Shown piece after piece: positions 19,078-27,698 of a stretch of DNA of 64,000 nucleotides. The stretch is from contig NZ_JBHUHP010000019.1 in the NCBI RefSeq assembly GCF_042682525.1, positions 1 through 64,000 of the forward strand, in the 5' to 3' direction. The stretch's first letter is position 1, and the number at the start of each line of letters is the position of its first letter. The notes under the pieces are model-generated. The model was not told the origin of the DNA. It saw nothing but the letters and a program-made list of their open reading frames with translations, and ran no database searches. Made by a program: the position numbers and the translations under genes. Source of the DNA: Blastococcus_B deserti. Lineage in GTDB: Bacteria; Actinomycetota; Actinomycetes; Mycobacteriales; Geodermatophilaceae.

Positions 19078-19266
19078 ATGCCGCTGATCTCGCACTGGGG
19101 TGGCCCACGACACGGTGAGGTCGACGACGTGCCCGCGGAACGGCTCGCGTCCTCGGTCCTCGTCTACGACGGACCTCGGTGGTTCGGCGTCTACGAGCGG
19201 TTCCAGCCCGTGCAGACGCACGACACACCGCAGGGCCCGGCCGAGGTCTGGGTCGTCCGGGAGTAA
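19078..19266 (+). CDS. Small hypothetical protein
   Basis: A 62-residue protein of balanced composition (MPLISHWGGPRHGE start, WFGVYERFQPV in the middle) with third-position GC bias typical of real genes. There is no membrane segment and no motif I recognise. A short hairpin follows the stop. It could be an orphan small protein; function unknown. Confidence 0.55.
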   Translation: MPLISHWGGPRHGEVDDVPAERLASSVLVYDGPRWFGVYERFQPVQTHDTPQGPAEVWVVRE

Positions 19267-19275
19267 CCGCGCCGG

Positions 19276-19294
19276 CCCGGCACCGGGTGCCGGC
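19276..19294 (+). terminator. Short GC-rich hairpin
   Basis: CCGGCACC and GGTGCCGG are separated by a single base, 10 bases after the small gene's stop. It could terminate that gene. No T-tract follows, as is common in this genome. Confidence 0.4.
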
Positions 19295-19364
19295 CTGCCG
19301 TCGGCCCGGCCGCCCGGGGACGACGGGACGCCCGGCGTGCCGGTGCCCGACGACGGCACCGATG

Positions 19365-19436
19365 TGGGCGCGGCAGGGATCGAACCTGCGACCGCTCGCT
19401 TGTAAGGCGAGAGCTCTCCCGCTGAGCTACGCGCCC
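19365..19436 (-). tRNA. tRNA-Val(TAC)
   Basis: The minus strand folds as a 72-nt cloverleaf. The acceptor stem is GGGCGCG/CGCGCCC, the D arm GCTC..GAGC, the anticodon arm CTCGC-CTTACAA-GCGAG, and the T arm GCAGG-TTCGATC-CCTGC. The anticodon is TAC, reading GUA valine codons. CCA is not encoded. Confidence 0.95.
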
Positions 19437-19466
19437 CGTCGGGTCAGCCTAGTGAGGCAACCCGAC

Positions 19467-19520
19467 GGTCCCGTCCAGAGGCTCGTCCCGAGCTTGCGAG
19501 GGATGAGGAGGACGGGGTCC
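19467..19520 (+). repeat. Intergenic stem-loop repeat, copy 2
   Basis: Nearly identical to the copy at 8214: outer stem CCCGTCC/GGACGGG and inner stem CTCGTCCC/GGGATGAG around CGAGCTTGCG. It ends 4 bases from the AhpE stop codon, so it lies in the 3' end of that transcript and before tRNA-Val. Confidence 0.75.
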
Positions 19521-19524
19521 TCTT

Positions 19525-19986
19525 TCAGGCGGCGAGCGTGCCGACGGCGTCCTTCCAGCCGGACTGCTCCCGCGCGTCACCGGGCTGGTTGACCTCGGCG
19601 AAGGCGATGGTCCCCTCGGCGTCGACGAGGAAGGTGCCCCGCAGCGCCATGCCGGCCTTCTCGTTGAAGACCCCGTAGGCCTGCGCGGTGGCGCCGTGCG
19701 GCCAGAAGTCCGACAGCAGCGGGAAGTCGAAGCCCTCCTTGTCCCGGAACGCCTTGAGGCTGAAGACCGGGTCGGTGCTGATCGCGAGCACCTTCACGCC
19801 GGCACCGGTGTACTCGGCCAGCTCGTCGCGCAACTGGCAGAGCTCGCCGGTGCAGATCCCGGAGAAGGCGAACGGGTAGAAGACCAGCAGCACCGGGGTC
19901 CCCCGCAGATCGGCCAGGGAGACGACCTGCTTGTCCTGATCCGGGAGGCTGAACTCGGGCGCGCGGTCACCGACGGAGAGCGTCAT
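19525..19986 (-). CDS. ahpE: AhpE-type peroxiredoxin
   Basis: This 153-residue peroxiredoxin reduces hydroperoxides through the peroxidatic Cys45 in FAFSGICTGEL, within the PxxxS/T-xxC signature. Length and sequence match AhpE (Rv2238c), placed as in mycobacteria beside DUF3052 and aceE. A second cysteine, Cys50, lies five residues after the peroxidatic one, the spacing used for a resolving cysteine in BCP-type enzymes. Mycobacterial AhpE is usually treated as a 1-Cys enzyme. The cytoplasmic reductant is not evident from context. Confidence 0.93.
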   Translation of the reverse strand: MTLSVGDRAPEFSLPDQDKQVVSLADLRGTPVLLVFYPFAFSGICTGELCQLRDELAEYTGAGVKVLAISTDPVFSLKAFRDKEGFDFPLLSDFWPHGATAQAYGVFNEKAGMALRGTFLVDAEGTIAFAEVNQPGDAREQSGWKDAVGTLAA

Positions 19987-20001
19987 GCCCCCGATCGTGC
20001 C

Positions 20002-20421
20002 TCAGCGCCGGGACCGGGCCGCCTTCGGGGTCACCAGGCGGATGCCCGACCAGTCCTTGCCGGCCGAGATGCTCGACGTCTGCTGCAGCCCCGCGGTGGG
20101 TGCGACCTCGGTGACGTCGCCCGGCTCCACGTGGCCCGGGCGCCCCGACTTGGGCACCAGCAGCCACACGACGCCGTCGTCGGCCAGGGAGGTGATGGCG
20201 TCGGTCAACGCGTCGAAGAGGTCGCCGTCGTCCTCCCGCCACCACAGGATGACCACGTCGGCCACCTCGTCGGTGTCCTCGTCGACCATCTCGCTGCCGG
20301 AGACCTCGATGATCGCGTCGCGCAGGTCCTCGTCGGCGTCCTCGTCCCATCCGAGCTCCTGCACGACCATGCCCGGCTTGATGCCCAGCCGGGCCGCCAT
20401 GCCGGTGCTGTCGACGCTCAT
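20002..20421 (-). CDS. DUF3052 family protein
   Basis: A 139-residue acidic protein with GIKPGMVVQELGWDED near the N terminus, the conserved VVILWWREDDGDL core and GVVWLLVPKSG, matching the actinobacterial DUF3052 family. It lies between ahpE and the divergent aceE, as does the mycobacterial homologue. Function is unknown. It has no membrane segment and no catalytic motif. Confidence 0.88.
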   Translation of the reverse strand: MSVDSTGMAARLGIKPGMVVQELGWDEDADEDLRDAIIEVSGSEMVDEDTDEVADVVILWWREDDGDLFDALTDAITSLADDGVVWLLVPKSGRPGHVEPGDVTEVAPTAGLQQTSSISAGKDWSGIRLVTPKAARSRR

Positions 20422-20869
20422 CCCTGCTGATCCTCCATGGAGTGGCCTGCTGCTGACCGGTCGTGGGGTGGATGGTGCCCTGTCGGGGCGCCGAACGCGC
20501 GCGGACGCGTCACGGTCACCGGTCCACGTCGTCCGGACGGCTGATCGCGCCGCGGAGCCCGCCTCGCCGGATGGGGTCGGCGGACAGCGGGCAGGCGACG
20601 GACACGACCGGCGGGAGCTCTCCCCGCAGCCTGGTCATGTCACCCCTCTCGCTCTCGCCGACGTCCGCTGCCCGGCGACCTCCGGCGGGCATGCGGTGCG
20701 GGGCCGGTCACACCGAGCCACGCTGGCGGAAGCGTAGGGCATGGAATGGCTCGCGCAAGCCGCGCGCCACGGGGACGAGGTGGAGGACGATCTACCGGAC
20801 ACGCGCCACTCGGTGCCGTACCGGCCGGTAGACGTGACGGCGGGAACCTCGACGGGAGACGATGGAGAC
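20422..20869. other. Divergent region upstream of aceE
   Basis: About 450 bases between divergent DUF3052 and aceE. It should carry both promoters. The aceE frame stays open back to 20741, but the translation lacks family similarity. I see no RNA gene or clear operator. Confidence 0.5.
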
Positions 20870-23674
20870 ATGAGCGCACCGCAGCAGACGGACGGCGACC
20901 CCGCCCGCGACCAGGCAGCCCCCCGCGCGGTCATCACCGACGGCCTGCCCAGCCAGCTCCCCGACATCGATCCCGACGAGACGCAGGAGTGGCTGGACTC
21001 CCTCGACGCCGTCGTCCAGCACGCCGGCCGCGACCGTGCGCGCTACCTGATGCTCCGGCTGCTCGAGCGCAGCCGGGAGAGCCAGGTCGGCGTGCCCGCC
21101 CTGCGCAGCACCGACTACATCAACACGATCCCGCCGTCCCGGGAGCCGTGGTTCCCCGGCGACGAGCACGTGGAGCGGCGGATCCGCGCCTACATCCGGT
21201 GGAACGCCGCGATCATGGTGCACCGCGCGCAGCGGCCGGGCATCGCCGTCGGCGGGCACATCTCCTCCTACGCGTCGTCGGCCTCGCTGTACGAGGTGGG
21301 CTTCAACCACTTCTTCCGCGGCAAGGACCACCCGGGCGGCGGCGACCAGATCTGGTTCCAGGGCCACGCCTCCCCGGGCATCTACGCCCGCGCCTTCCTC
21401 GAGGGCCGGCTCACCGAGCAGCAGCTCGACGGCTTCCGCCAGGAGGTCAGCCACCCCGGCGGCGGGCTGTCGTCCTACCCGCACCCGCGGCTGATGCCGG
21501 ACTTCTGGGAGTTCCCGACCGTCTCGATGGGCCTGGGCCCGATCAACGCGATCTACCAGGCCCGGTTCAACCGCTACCTGCACCACCGCGGCATCAAGGA
21601 CACGTCCGACCAGCACGTGTGGGCCTTCCTCGGTGACGGCGAGATGGACGAGCCGGAGTCGCTGGGCGCCATCGGCCTGGCCGCCCGCGAGGAGCTGGAC
21701 AACCTCACCTTCGTCGTCAACTGCAACCTGCAGCGCCTCGACGGGCCGGTGCGCGGCAACGGCAAGGTGATCCAGGAGCTGGAGTCGTTCTTCCGCGGCG
21801 CCGGCTGGAACGTGATCAAGGTGATCTGGGGCCGGGAGTGGGACCCGCTGCTGGCCGCCGACCGCGACGGCGCGCTGGTCAACCTGATGAACCAGACGCC
21901 CGACGGCGACTACCAGACCTACAAGGCCGAGGACGGCGCCTTCGTCCGCGAGCACTTCTTCGGCCGTGACCCGCGCACCCGCAAGCTCGTGGAGAACATG
22001 AGCGACAAGGAGATCTGGAACCTCTCCCGCGGCGGGCACGACTACCGCAAGGTCTACGCGGCGTTCAAGGCGGCGGTCGAGCACAAGGGCCAGCCGACGG
22101 TCATCCTCGCCAAGACCATCAAGGGCTGGACCCTGGGCAGCCACTTCGAGGGCCGCAACTCCACCCACCAGATGAAGAAGCTGACCGCGGAGGACCTGGC
22201 GCAGTTCCGCGACCGCCTCTACCTGGACATCCCGGACGAGGCGCTGGACAAGACCCTGCCGCCCTACTACAAGCCCGACCCGAACTCCGACGAGATGCAG
22301 TACATGCTCGAGCGGCGCCGGCAGCTCGGCGGATCCGTGCCGCGCCGGCGGGCGGAGTTCAAGCCGCTCAAGGCGCCCGAGGACAAGGCCCTCGACGTCC
22401 TGCGCAAGGGCTCCGGCAAGCAGGAGGTGGCGACGACGATGGCGTTCGTCCGCCTGCTCAAGGAGCTGCTCAAGGACAAGGAGCTCGGCCCGCGGTTCGT
22501 ACCGGTCATCCCGGACGAGGCCCGCACGTTCGGCATGGACGCGATGTTCCCCACGCAGAAGATCTACTCGCCGCACGGACAGCGCTACACGTCGGTCGAC
22601 CGCGAGCTGATCCTCGCCTACAAGGAGTCCGAGCAGGGCCAGATCCTGCACGAGGGCATCAACGAGGCCGGGTCCGCCGCGTCGTTCACCGCCGTCGGCA
22701 CGTCGTACTCGACCCATGGCGAGCCGATGATCCCGATCTACATCTTCTACTCGATGTTCGGGTTCCAGCGGACCGGCGACGCCTTCTGGGCCGCCGCCGA
22801 CCAGATGACCCGCGGCTTCCTGCTCGGGGCGACCGCCGGGCGGACGACGCTCAACGGCGAGGGGCTGCAGCACGAGGACGGCCACTCGTTGATGCTGGCG
22901 TTCACCAACCCCGGGGTGGTGTCCTACGACCCGGCGTTCTCCTACGAGGTCGGGCACATCACGCGCGACGCGCTGCTGCGCATGTACGGAGAGGACCCGG
23001 GTGCACCCCTGGGTGGATCCCGCTCGCCCGACGTCATGTACTACCTGACCGTCTACAACGAGCCGTTCAACCAGCCGGCCGAGCCGGAGGGCCTCGACGT
23101 CCAGGGCCTGCTGGCGGGCATGTACCGGTACGCCGAGGGGCCGCAGACGGACGGCCCGAAGGCGCAGATCCTCGCCTCCGGCGTCGCCGTGCCGTGGGCG
23201 CTGCGGGCGCAGGAGCTGCTGGCGAACGACTGGGGCGTGTCGGCCGACGTCTGGTCGGTGACGTCCTGGACCGAGCTGCGCCGCCAGGCCGAGGCGGTCA
23301 CCGAGCACAACCTGCTGCACCCGGAGGAGGACCCGAAGGTTCCCTACGTCACCTCCCGGCTGCAGGAGACCGTCGGCCCGGTCGTCGCGGTGTCGGACTG
23401 GATGCGCGCCGTTCCGGACCTGATCGCGCCCTACGTCCCCGGCGGCATGGCCAGCCTGGGCACGGACGGGTTCGGGCTCTCCGACACCCGCCCGGCGCTG
23501 CGGCGGCACTTCCACGTGGACGCCGAGTCGGTCGTCGTCCGGACGCTCGCGTCGCTGGCCGACGAGGGCCAGGTGGACCGGGCCCGGGTCCGCGAGGCGG
23601 TGGAGAAGTACCAGGTCCGCGACGTGCAGGCCGCGCCGGCGGACGAGCGGTCGGACCCCAGCCCGGCGACCTGA
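20870..23674 (+). CDS. aceE: Pyruvate dehydrogenase E1 component
   Basis: This 934-residue homodimeric-type E1 decarboxylates pyruvate with thiamine diphosphate and passes the acetyl group to E2. The ThDP/Mg motif runs from GDGEMDEPE to NCNLQRLDGP. Other family blocks are GHASPGIYARAF, FEGRNSTHQMKK and GINEAGSAASF. Length is typical for AceE. The ATG at 20870 follows a GGAG-containing leader. It feeds acetyl-CoA to the fatty-acid operon downstream. A stem-loop repeat and a strong hairpin terminator follow the stop. Confidence 0.97.
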   Translation: MSAPQQTDGDPARDQAAPRAVITDGLPSQLPDIDPDETQEWLDSLDAVVQHAGRDRARYLMLRLLERSRESQVGVPALRSTDYINTIPPSREPWFPGDEHVERRIRAYIRWNAAIMVHRAQRPGIAVGGHISSYASSASLYEVGFNHFFRGKDHPGGGDQIWFQGHASPGIYARAFLEGRLTEQQLDGFRQEVSHPGGGLSSYPHPRLMPDFWEFPTVSMGLGPINAIYQARFNRYLHHRGIKDTSDQHVWAFLGDGEMDEPESLGAIGLAAREELDNLTFVVNCNLQRLDGPVRGNGKVIQELESFFRGAGWNVIKVIWGREWDPLLAADRDGALVNLMNQTPDGDYQTYKAEDGAFVREHFFGRDPRTRKLVENMSDKEIWNLSRGGHDYRKVYAAFKAAVEHKGQPTVILAKTIKGWTLGSHFEGRNSTHQMKKLTAEDLAQFRDRLYLDIPDEALDKTLPPYYKPDPNSDEMQYMLERRRQLGGSVPRRRAEFKPLKAPEDKALDVLRKGSGKQEVATTMAFVRLLKELLKDKELGPRFVPVIPDEARTFGMDAMFPTQKIYSPHGQRYTSVDRELILAYKESEQGQILHEGINEAGSAASFTAVGTSYSTHGEPMIPIYIFYSMFGFQRTGDAFWAAADQMTRGFLLGATAGRTTLNGEGLQHEDGHSLMLAFTNPGVVSYDPAFSYEVGHITRDALLRMYGEDPGAPLGGSRSPDVMYYLTVYNEPFNQPAEPEGLDVQGLLAGMYRYAEGPQTDGPKAQILASGVAVPWALRAQELLANDWGVSADVWSVTSWTELRRQAEAVTEHNLLHPEEDPKVPYVTSRLQETVGPVVAVSDWMRAVPDLIAPYVPGGMASLGTDGFGLSDTRPALRRHFHVDAESVVVRTLASLADEGQVDRARVREAVEKYQVRDVQAAPADERSDPSPAT

Positions 23675-23678
23675 GGGA

Positions 23679-23732
23679 GGACCCCTCTGCCCCCACCCCT
23701 CGCGAGCTCGCGACGGACCCTGCAGAGGGGCC
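23679..23732 (-). repeat. Intergenic stem-loop repeat, copy 3
   Basis: Outer stem GGACCCCTCTGC/GCAGAGGGGCC encloses the CTCGCGAGCTCGCGACGG core. Read on the minus strand, the core aligns with copies 1 and 2. It starts 4 bases after the aceE stop. Confidence 0.75.
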
Positions 23733-23735
23733 TGA

Positions 23736-23780
23736 CCGGAACGGCCCGTCTTCCCTCCCGGGGAGGCGGGCCGTTCCGCG
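23736..23780. terminator. Bidirectional hairpin terminator
   Basis: A near-perfect inverted repeat, CGGAACGGCCCG with CGGGCCGTTCCG plus inner CCCTCC/GGGAGG, fills the gap between convergent aceE and the M20 amidohydrolase. Symmetry suggests it ends transcripts from both sides. Confidence 0.8.
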
Positions 23781-23781
23781 T

Positions 23782-24987
23782 TCAGGCGGCGAGCGCCTGC
23801 AGCGCCATCGCCGCGTACAGGGCGGCACCTGCCGGCAGCACGTCCTCGTCGAACACGACGAGGTTGGAGTGGTTCCCGGCGGCCGACGACAGGTCGGTCC
23901 CGGCCGGGCAGGCGCCGAGGAAGGCCATGGCGCCGGGTACCCGCTGCAGCACGTAGGCGAAGTCCTCGGCACCCATGAGCGGCTCGCGCGCGGCCACGCT
24001 CCGGTCGGCGCCGAACAGCTCCCGGGCCACCGCGCGCACGCGGTCGGCGGCACCCGGGTCGTTGACCGTCACTGGGTACCCCTCGCGGTGCTCGAACTCG
24101 ACGGTCAGCTCGTGCGCCGCGGCCACGTGCTCGGCCACCCGGCGCACCGACGCCACCAGGTCGGCCCGCCGCTCCGCGGACAGCGTGCGGATCGTGCCCT
24201 CGAGGAACGCGGTGTCGGGGATGACGTTGTCGGTCGAGCCGGCCGTGAGGTGGGCGACCGTGAGCACGGCCGGGTCGAAGACCGGCGCCCGCCGGGTCAC
24301 CAGCGACTGCAGCGCCAGCACGATCTCCGCCGCGACCGGGACCGGGTCGGCGGCCGCGTGCGGCATGGAGGCGTGCCCGCCCCGGCCCCGGACGGTGACC
24401 AGCCAGTGGTCGGCGGCGGCCATCATCGGGCCGGGCCGCACGCTGACCGTCCCGCTCGACTGGTTGGCGAAGACGTGCAGCGCGAACGCACCGGAGACCG
24501 GCGCCCCCGGGACGGCGTCGAGCAGCCCCTCCTCGAGCATGTACCGCGCCCCGTGGAAGCCCTCCTCCCCCGGCTGCAGCATGAGCACGACCTGACCGGC
24601 GAACTCGTCGCGACGCTCCGCCAGCAACCGCGCCGCGCCCAGCAGCATCGCCGTGTGCAGGTCGTGCCCGCAGGCGTGCATGGCGCCGGGGTTCCGCGAG
24701 GCGAACGGCAGCCCGGTGTCCTCCTGCACCGGCAGCCCGTCCATGTCCGCGCGCAGCAGGTGGGTCGGCCCGGGCCGGGCGCCGCGGAGGACCGCGACCA
24801 CCGAGCTGGTCGACCCGCCGGTGGTGATGTCGACCGGGAGCTCGGCGAGGGCCTCCAGCACCAGCTCCTGCGTGCGGGGCAGGTGGAGGCCGATCTCCGG
24901 CTCCCGGTGCAGCCGACGGCGCAGGTCGATGGTGCGGTCGGCGTCGTCGTGGGCGGCGGAGAGGAGGTCCTCGGAACTCGTCGGCAT
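23782..24987 (-). CDS. M20 family amidohydrolase/peptidase
   Basis: The 401-residue enzyme has the M20 dimetal layout. HACGHDLHTAM carries zinc ligands, GEEGFHGA carries the catalytic Glu pair, and GRGGHASMPH lies in the dimerisation domain. GAEDFAYVLQ follows near the C terminus. Homologues hydrolyse N-acyl amino acids or hippurate-like substrates; the exact substrate is open. The ATG at 24987 is selected because the longer frame upstream runs through non-coding sequence. Confidence 0.93.
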   Translation of the reverse strand: MPTSSEDLLSAAHDDADRTIDLRRRLHREPEIGLHLPRTQELVLEALAELPVDITTGGSTSSVVAVLRGARPGPTHLLRADMDGLPVQEDTGLPFASRNPGAMHACGHDLHTAMLLGAARLLAERRDEFAGQVVLMLQPGEEGFHGARYMLEEGLLDAVPGAPVSGAFALHVFANQSSGTVSVRPGPMMAAADHWLVTVRGRGGHASMPHAAADPVPVAAEIVLALQSLVTRRAPVFDPAVLTVAHLTAGSTDNVIPDTAFLEGTIRTLSAERRADLVASVRRVAEHVAAAHELTVEFEHREGYPVTVNDPGAADRVRAVARELFGADRSVAAREPLMGAEDFAYVLQRVPGAMAFLGACPAGTDLSSAAGNHSNLVVFDEDVLPAGAALYAAMALQALAA

Positions 24988-25093
24988 GCGCCCCACTCTC
25001 CCGCACCACCCCTCTTCCGCGATCATGGCGCCCGGACCACCGTCGGGCGCCCGGACGTGGTCACCGCGCCATGGTCGTCGCGACGCGAGCCGC

Positions 25094-25642
25094 TCAGCCG
25101 CTCGCCCAGGCGGGTCGAGCGCTGTCCAGCTGCCACACCAGGACCGCACCCGGGCCCTCGACCGGGCGGCCGGCCTGCCGCTCGACCAGCACGCCGTCCA
25201 CGCCGCGCAGCACCAGCAGGCCGGCGGGGACGTCGACGGACTCGCCGGGTGCCGGCCGCGCCACCCACAGCCGGGCGTCCTCCCGGCCCAGGTCCAGCCA
25301 CCCCGAGGCGGCACGGTGCACCTCGTGCGACGGTGGCGCGGCCGGGTCGGTGCTGCGCAGGTAGCACTGCAGCACCCGCGCCCCGTCGTCCCCGGCCACC
25401 TCGTCGTGCTCCAGTCCCGCGCCGGCGCGCAGCACCGCGACGTCGCCGGCCGCGAGCTCCGCGCCGTTCCGCCACCGGTGCCGCAGCGCCCCGGAGAGGA
25501 CGACGGCGACGACGTCGACCGCCCGGTGCCCGTGCCGGCCGTAGCCCGCGCCGGGATCGAGCCGGTCGTCGGCGATCCTCAGCAGCGGGCCCAGGGAGCC
25601 GTCCTCCGGCGCGAGCACCACCCGCTGGTCGAGCCCGCTCAC
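25094..25642 (-). CDS. Pirin-like cupin protein
   Basis: A 182-residue protein with the pirin/YhhW N-terminal cupin pattern: GRHGHRAVDVV, LSGALRHRW, and AGDVAVLRAGAGLEHDE. The three His and the Glu normally bind metal. The C-terminal half is weaker. It starts with GTG overlapping the PAP2 stop by GTGA, so it is the downstream gene of a two-gene unit. Some pirin-like enzymes have quercetinase activity; the role here is unknown. Confidence 0.72.
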   Translation of the reverse strand: MSGLDQRVVLAPEDGSLGPLLRIADDRLDPGAGYGRHGHRAVDVVAVVLSGALRHRWRNGAELAAGDVAVLRAGAGLEHDEVAGDDGARVLQCYLRSTDPAAPPSHEVHRAASGWLDLGREDARLWVARPAPGESVDVPAGLLVLRGVDGVLVERQAGRPVEGPGAVLVWQLDSARPAWASG

Positions 25643-26334
25643 CGCAGGGCCGCCCGTCCCCCGGACAGCGCACCGAACAGCAGCGCCGTGACCAGCGTCC
25701 AGGCCAGCCCGAGCGCCCACCCACCGATCACGTCGGACAGGTAGTGGACACCCAGCCACATGCGGGTCAGCCCGACGAGCACGACCAGCGCGATCCCGAC
25801 CGCCAGGGCCCGATGCCGGGCACGGGGGCCCAGCAGCGGCCAGGCCAGGACCAGCGCGACGGTGACGAGGGTGGCGATGCCCGATGCGTGTCCGCTCGGA
25901 TAGCTGAGCGACTCGTAACGCGCCCCGCCCTCCTCGAAGGCCGGCCGGATGCGGCCGAAGTACTCCTTCAGCGCGGTCGTCAGCGGGGTCACGAGGACGA
26001 CCGCCGTCACCACCCAGCCCGCCGTCCACCACAGCTGGCGCACCAGCAGCGAGATCAGCACGGGCAGGAAGACCAGGAACCGCAGCCACGACGACCCAGG
26101 GGCGGTGAGCACCTCCAGCAGCGCGTCCAGGGCCGTCGCCCGGTCGTCGCCGGCGTAGAGCGCCTCGCTGACCGCGGCGTCCAGCCGGAGCTGCGGCCGG
26201 AATTCGCTCCGGACGCCGACCCCGAGGAGGGCCAGCACGACCAGGCAGACGACGCTCGAGACGACAGCGGCCCGGGCCGTGCGTGCGACACGCGTGCGCG
26301 CGACGGTCGCGCCGCCGTCCGGGGGAAGCTCCAC
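25639..26334 (-). CDS. PAP2 family membrane phosphatase
   Basis: This 231-residue protein has five to six hydrophobic spans and the acid-phosphatase motifs in order: KEYFGRIRP, SYPSGHASG, and TRMWLGVHYLSD with the catalytic His. PAP2 enzymes of this type dephosphorylate lipid phosphates such as phosphatidate or undecaprenyl diphosphate at the membrane. The GTG at 26334 is favoured by a GGGGAG-containing leader; the further upstream frame is Arg/Pro-rich and unlikely to be translated. Divergent from fasR. Confidence 0.9.
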   Translation of the reverse strand: MELPPDGGATVARTRVARTARAAVVSSVVCLVVLALLGVGVRSEFRPQLRLDAAVSEALYAGDDRATALDALLEVLTAPGSSWLRFLVFLPVLISLLVRQLWWTAGWVVTAVVLVTPLTTALKEYFGRIRPAFEEGGARYESLSYPSGHASGIATLVTVALVLAWPLLGPRARHRALAVGIALVVLVGLTRMWLGVHYLSDVIGGWALGLAWTLVTALLFGALSGGRAALR

Positions 26335-26378
26335 CGCCCCACTCTCCCCGACGCCGTCGCGCGTGACACGCTGGCGGC

Positions 26379-27560
26379 GTGAGGACCCGGGTGAGCCACC
26401 GCCCGCCGACCGAGGAGACGATCCGGCGGCTGGAGCGCTCCTCGGGCGCGCTCGCCACCCGCGCCGTGGCCCGGATGGACGACCAGCTCCCCTGGTTCCG
26501 CGCCATGCCGGCCGACCGGCGCTCGTGGGTGACCCTCGTGGCGCAGGCCGGGATCGCCTCTCTCGTGGAGTGGTGCCGCAATCCCGACCGGCCGCCGCGG
26601 CTGACCGGCGAGGTGTTCGGCGCGGCACCGCGCGAACTGGTCCGCGTGGTGGCGCTGAAGCAGACCGTGGACCTGATCCAGGTCACCGTGGACGTGCTCG
26701 AGGACCACGTCCCGTCGGTCGCCGCGCCCGGCGACGAGGACGCCCTGCACCTGGCCGTGCTGCAGTTCAGTCGCGAGGTCGCCTTCGCCACCGCGCAGGT
26801 CTACGCCAGCTTCGCCGAGAACCGCGGCGCCTGGGACGCGCGGCTGGAGGCGCTGGTCGTCGACGCGCTGGTGCGGGGCGAGCGGTCGGAGGAGCTGTCG
26901 GGGCGCGCCGCAGCTCTGGGCTGGGCGACCAGCACGCCCGTCGTCGTCCTCGTGGGCGCCACCCCCGCCGGTGTGGACGACCCGCACGCCGCCGTCCGCC
27001 GTGCCGCCCGGTCCCTCGGCAGCGAGGTGCTCGTCGGGGTCCACGCCGAGCAGCTGGTCGTCGTGCTCGGGCGGGCGGAGGACCTGGACGAGGTCGTCGA
27101 GCGGGTGAGCGACGAGTTCGGGGACGGCCCCGTGGTGACCGGGCCGGTCGTCGACGGGCTCGGCCGCGCCGGCGAGTCCGCCGCGGCAGCGCTCGCAGGC
27201 CTCCGGGCCGCCCGCGCCTGGCCGGAGGCACCGCGCCCCGTGGCCGCCGACGCCCTGCTGGCCGAGCGCGCCCTCGACGGCGACCCGCTCGCCCGGGCCG
27301 CCCTGCTAGAGCGCGTCACCGGTCCGCTGCAGGCCGCCGGCGGCGAGGTGCTGGAGACGGTGCGGGCGGTGCTCAACAGCGGCGGGAACCTCGAGGCCAG
27401 CGCCCGGGCGATCTTCGTGCACCCGAACACCGTCCGGTACCGGCTCAAGCGGGCCGCAGAGCTGACCGGGATCTCGGTCACCGACCCCCGCGGCAGCTGG
27501 ACCCTGCAGGTGGCGCTCGCCCTCGCCGCGCTCGACCGCGACCGCTCCCTCTGGCACTGA
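26379..27560 (+). CDS. fasR: FasR-type PucR/CdaR-family regulator
   Basis: The 393-residue protein has a helical sensor region followed by a C-terminal helix-turn-helix: AVLNSGGNLEASARAIFVHP then NTVRYRLKRAAELTG, typical of PucR/CdaR regulators. Its position directly upstream of fabD-fabH-acpP-fabF matches FasR (SCO2386) of Streptomyces coelicolor, an activator of these genes, and Rv2242 of M. tuberculosis. Start is the GTG at 26379. It probably binds the 138-base gap before fabD, where an imperfect inverted repeat is visible. Confidence 0.88.
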   Translation: MRTRVSHRPPTEETIRRLERSSGALATRAVARMDDQLPWFRAMPADRRSWVTLVAQAGIASLVEWCRNPDRPPRLTGEVFGAAPRELVRVVALKQTVDLIQVTVDVLEDHVPSVAAPGDEDALHLAVLQFSREVAFATAQVYASFAENRGAWDARLEALVVDALVRGERSEELSGRAAALGWATSTPVVVLVGATPAGVDDPHAAVRRAARSLGSEVLVGVHAEQLVVVLGRAEDLDEVVERVSDEFGDGPVVTGPVVDGLGRAGESAAAALAGLRAARAWPEAPRPVAADALLAERALDGDPLARAALLERVTGPLQAAGGEVLETVRAVLNSGGNLEASARAIFVHPNTVRYRLKRAAELTGISVTDPRGSWTLQVALALAALDRDRSLWH

Positions 27561-27612
27561 TCGGGTGATCTCCACGACTGGAGAGGGAGAACGGGCCGTT
27601 ACCGGCCGGAGG

Positions 27613-27633
27613 TTTTGGAGGTTCCCTACAAAG
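27613..27633 (+). promoter_or_regulatory. Candidate FasR operator upstream of fabD
   Basis: TTTTGGAGG and CCTACAAAG form an imperfect inverted repeat (7 of 9 positions) with a 3-base spacer, in the gap between fasR and fabD. The sequence is AT-richer than its surroundings. The link to FasR is inferred from position only. Confidence 0.4.
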
Positions 27634-27698
27634 ATCACCCGTGTGCTTTCGTGCCCGGCGGAGCCGCGCGCCGAGATGATCACTGGCACGGTGAGGGA

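Noticed and set aside
20792..25009. A 1405-codon open frame on the minus strand across aceE
   Set aside because: It is the codon-bias shadow of aceE and of the M20 gene; its translation is Val/Arg/Gly/His-rich with no family signal, while the plus frame is a clear AceE.
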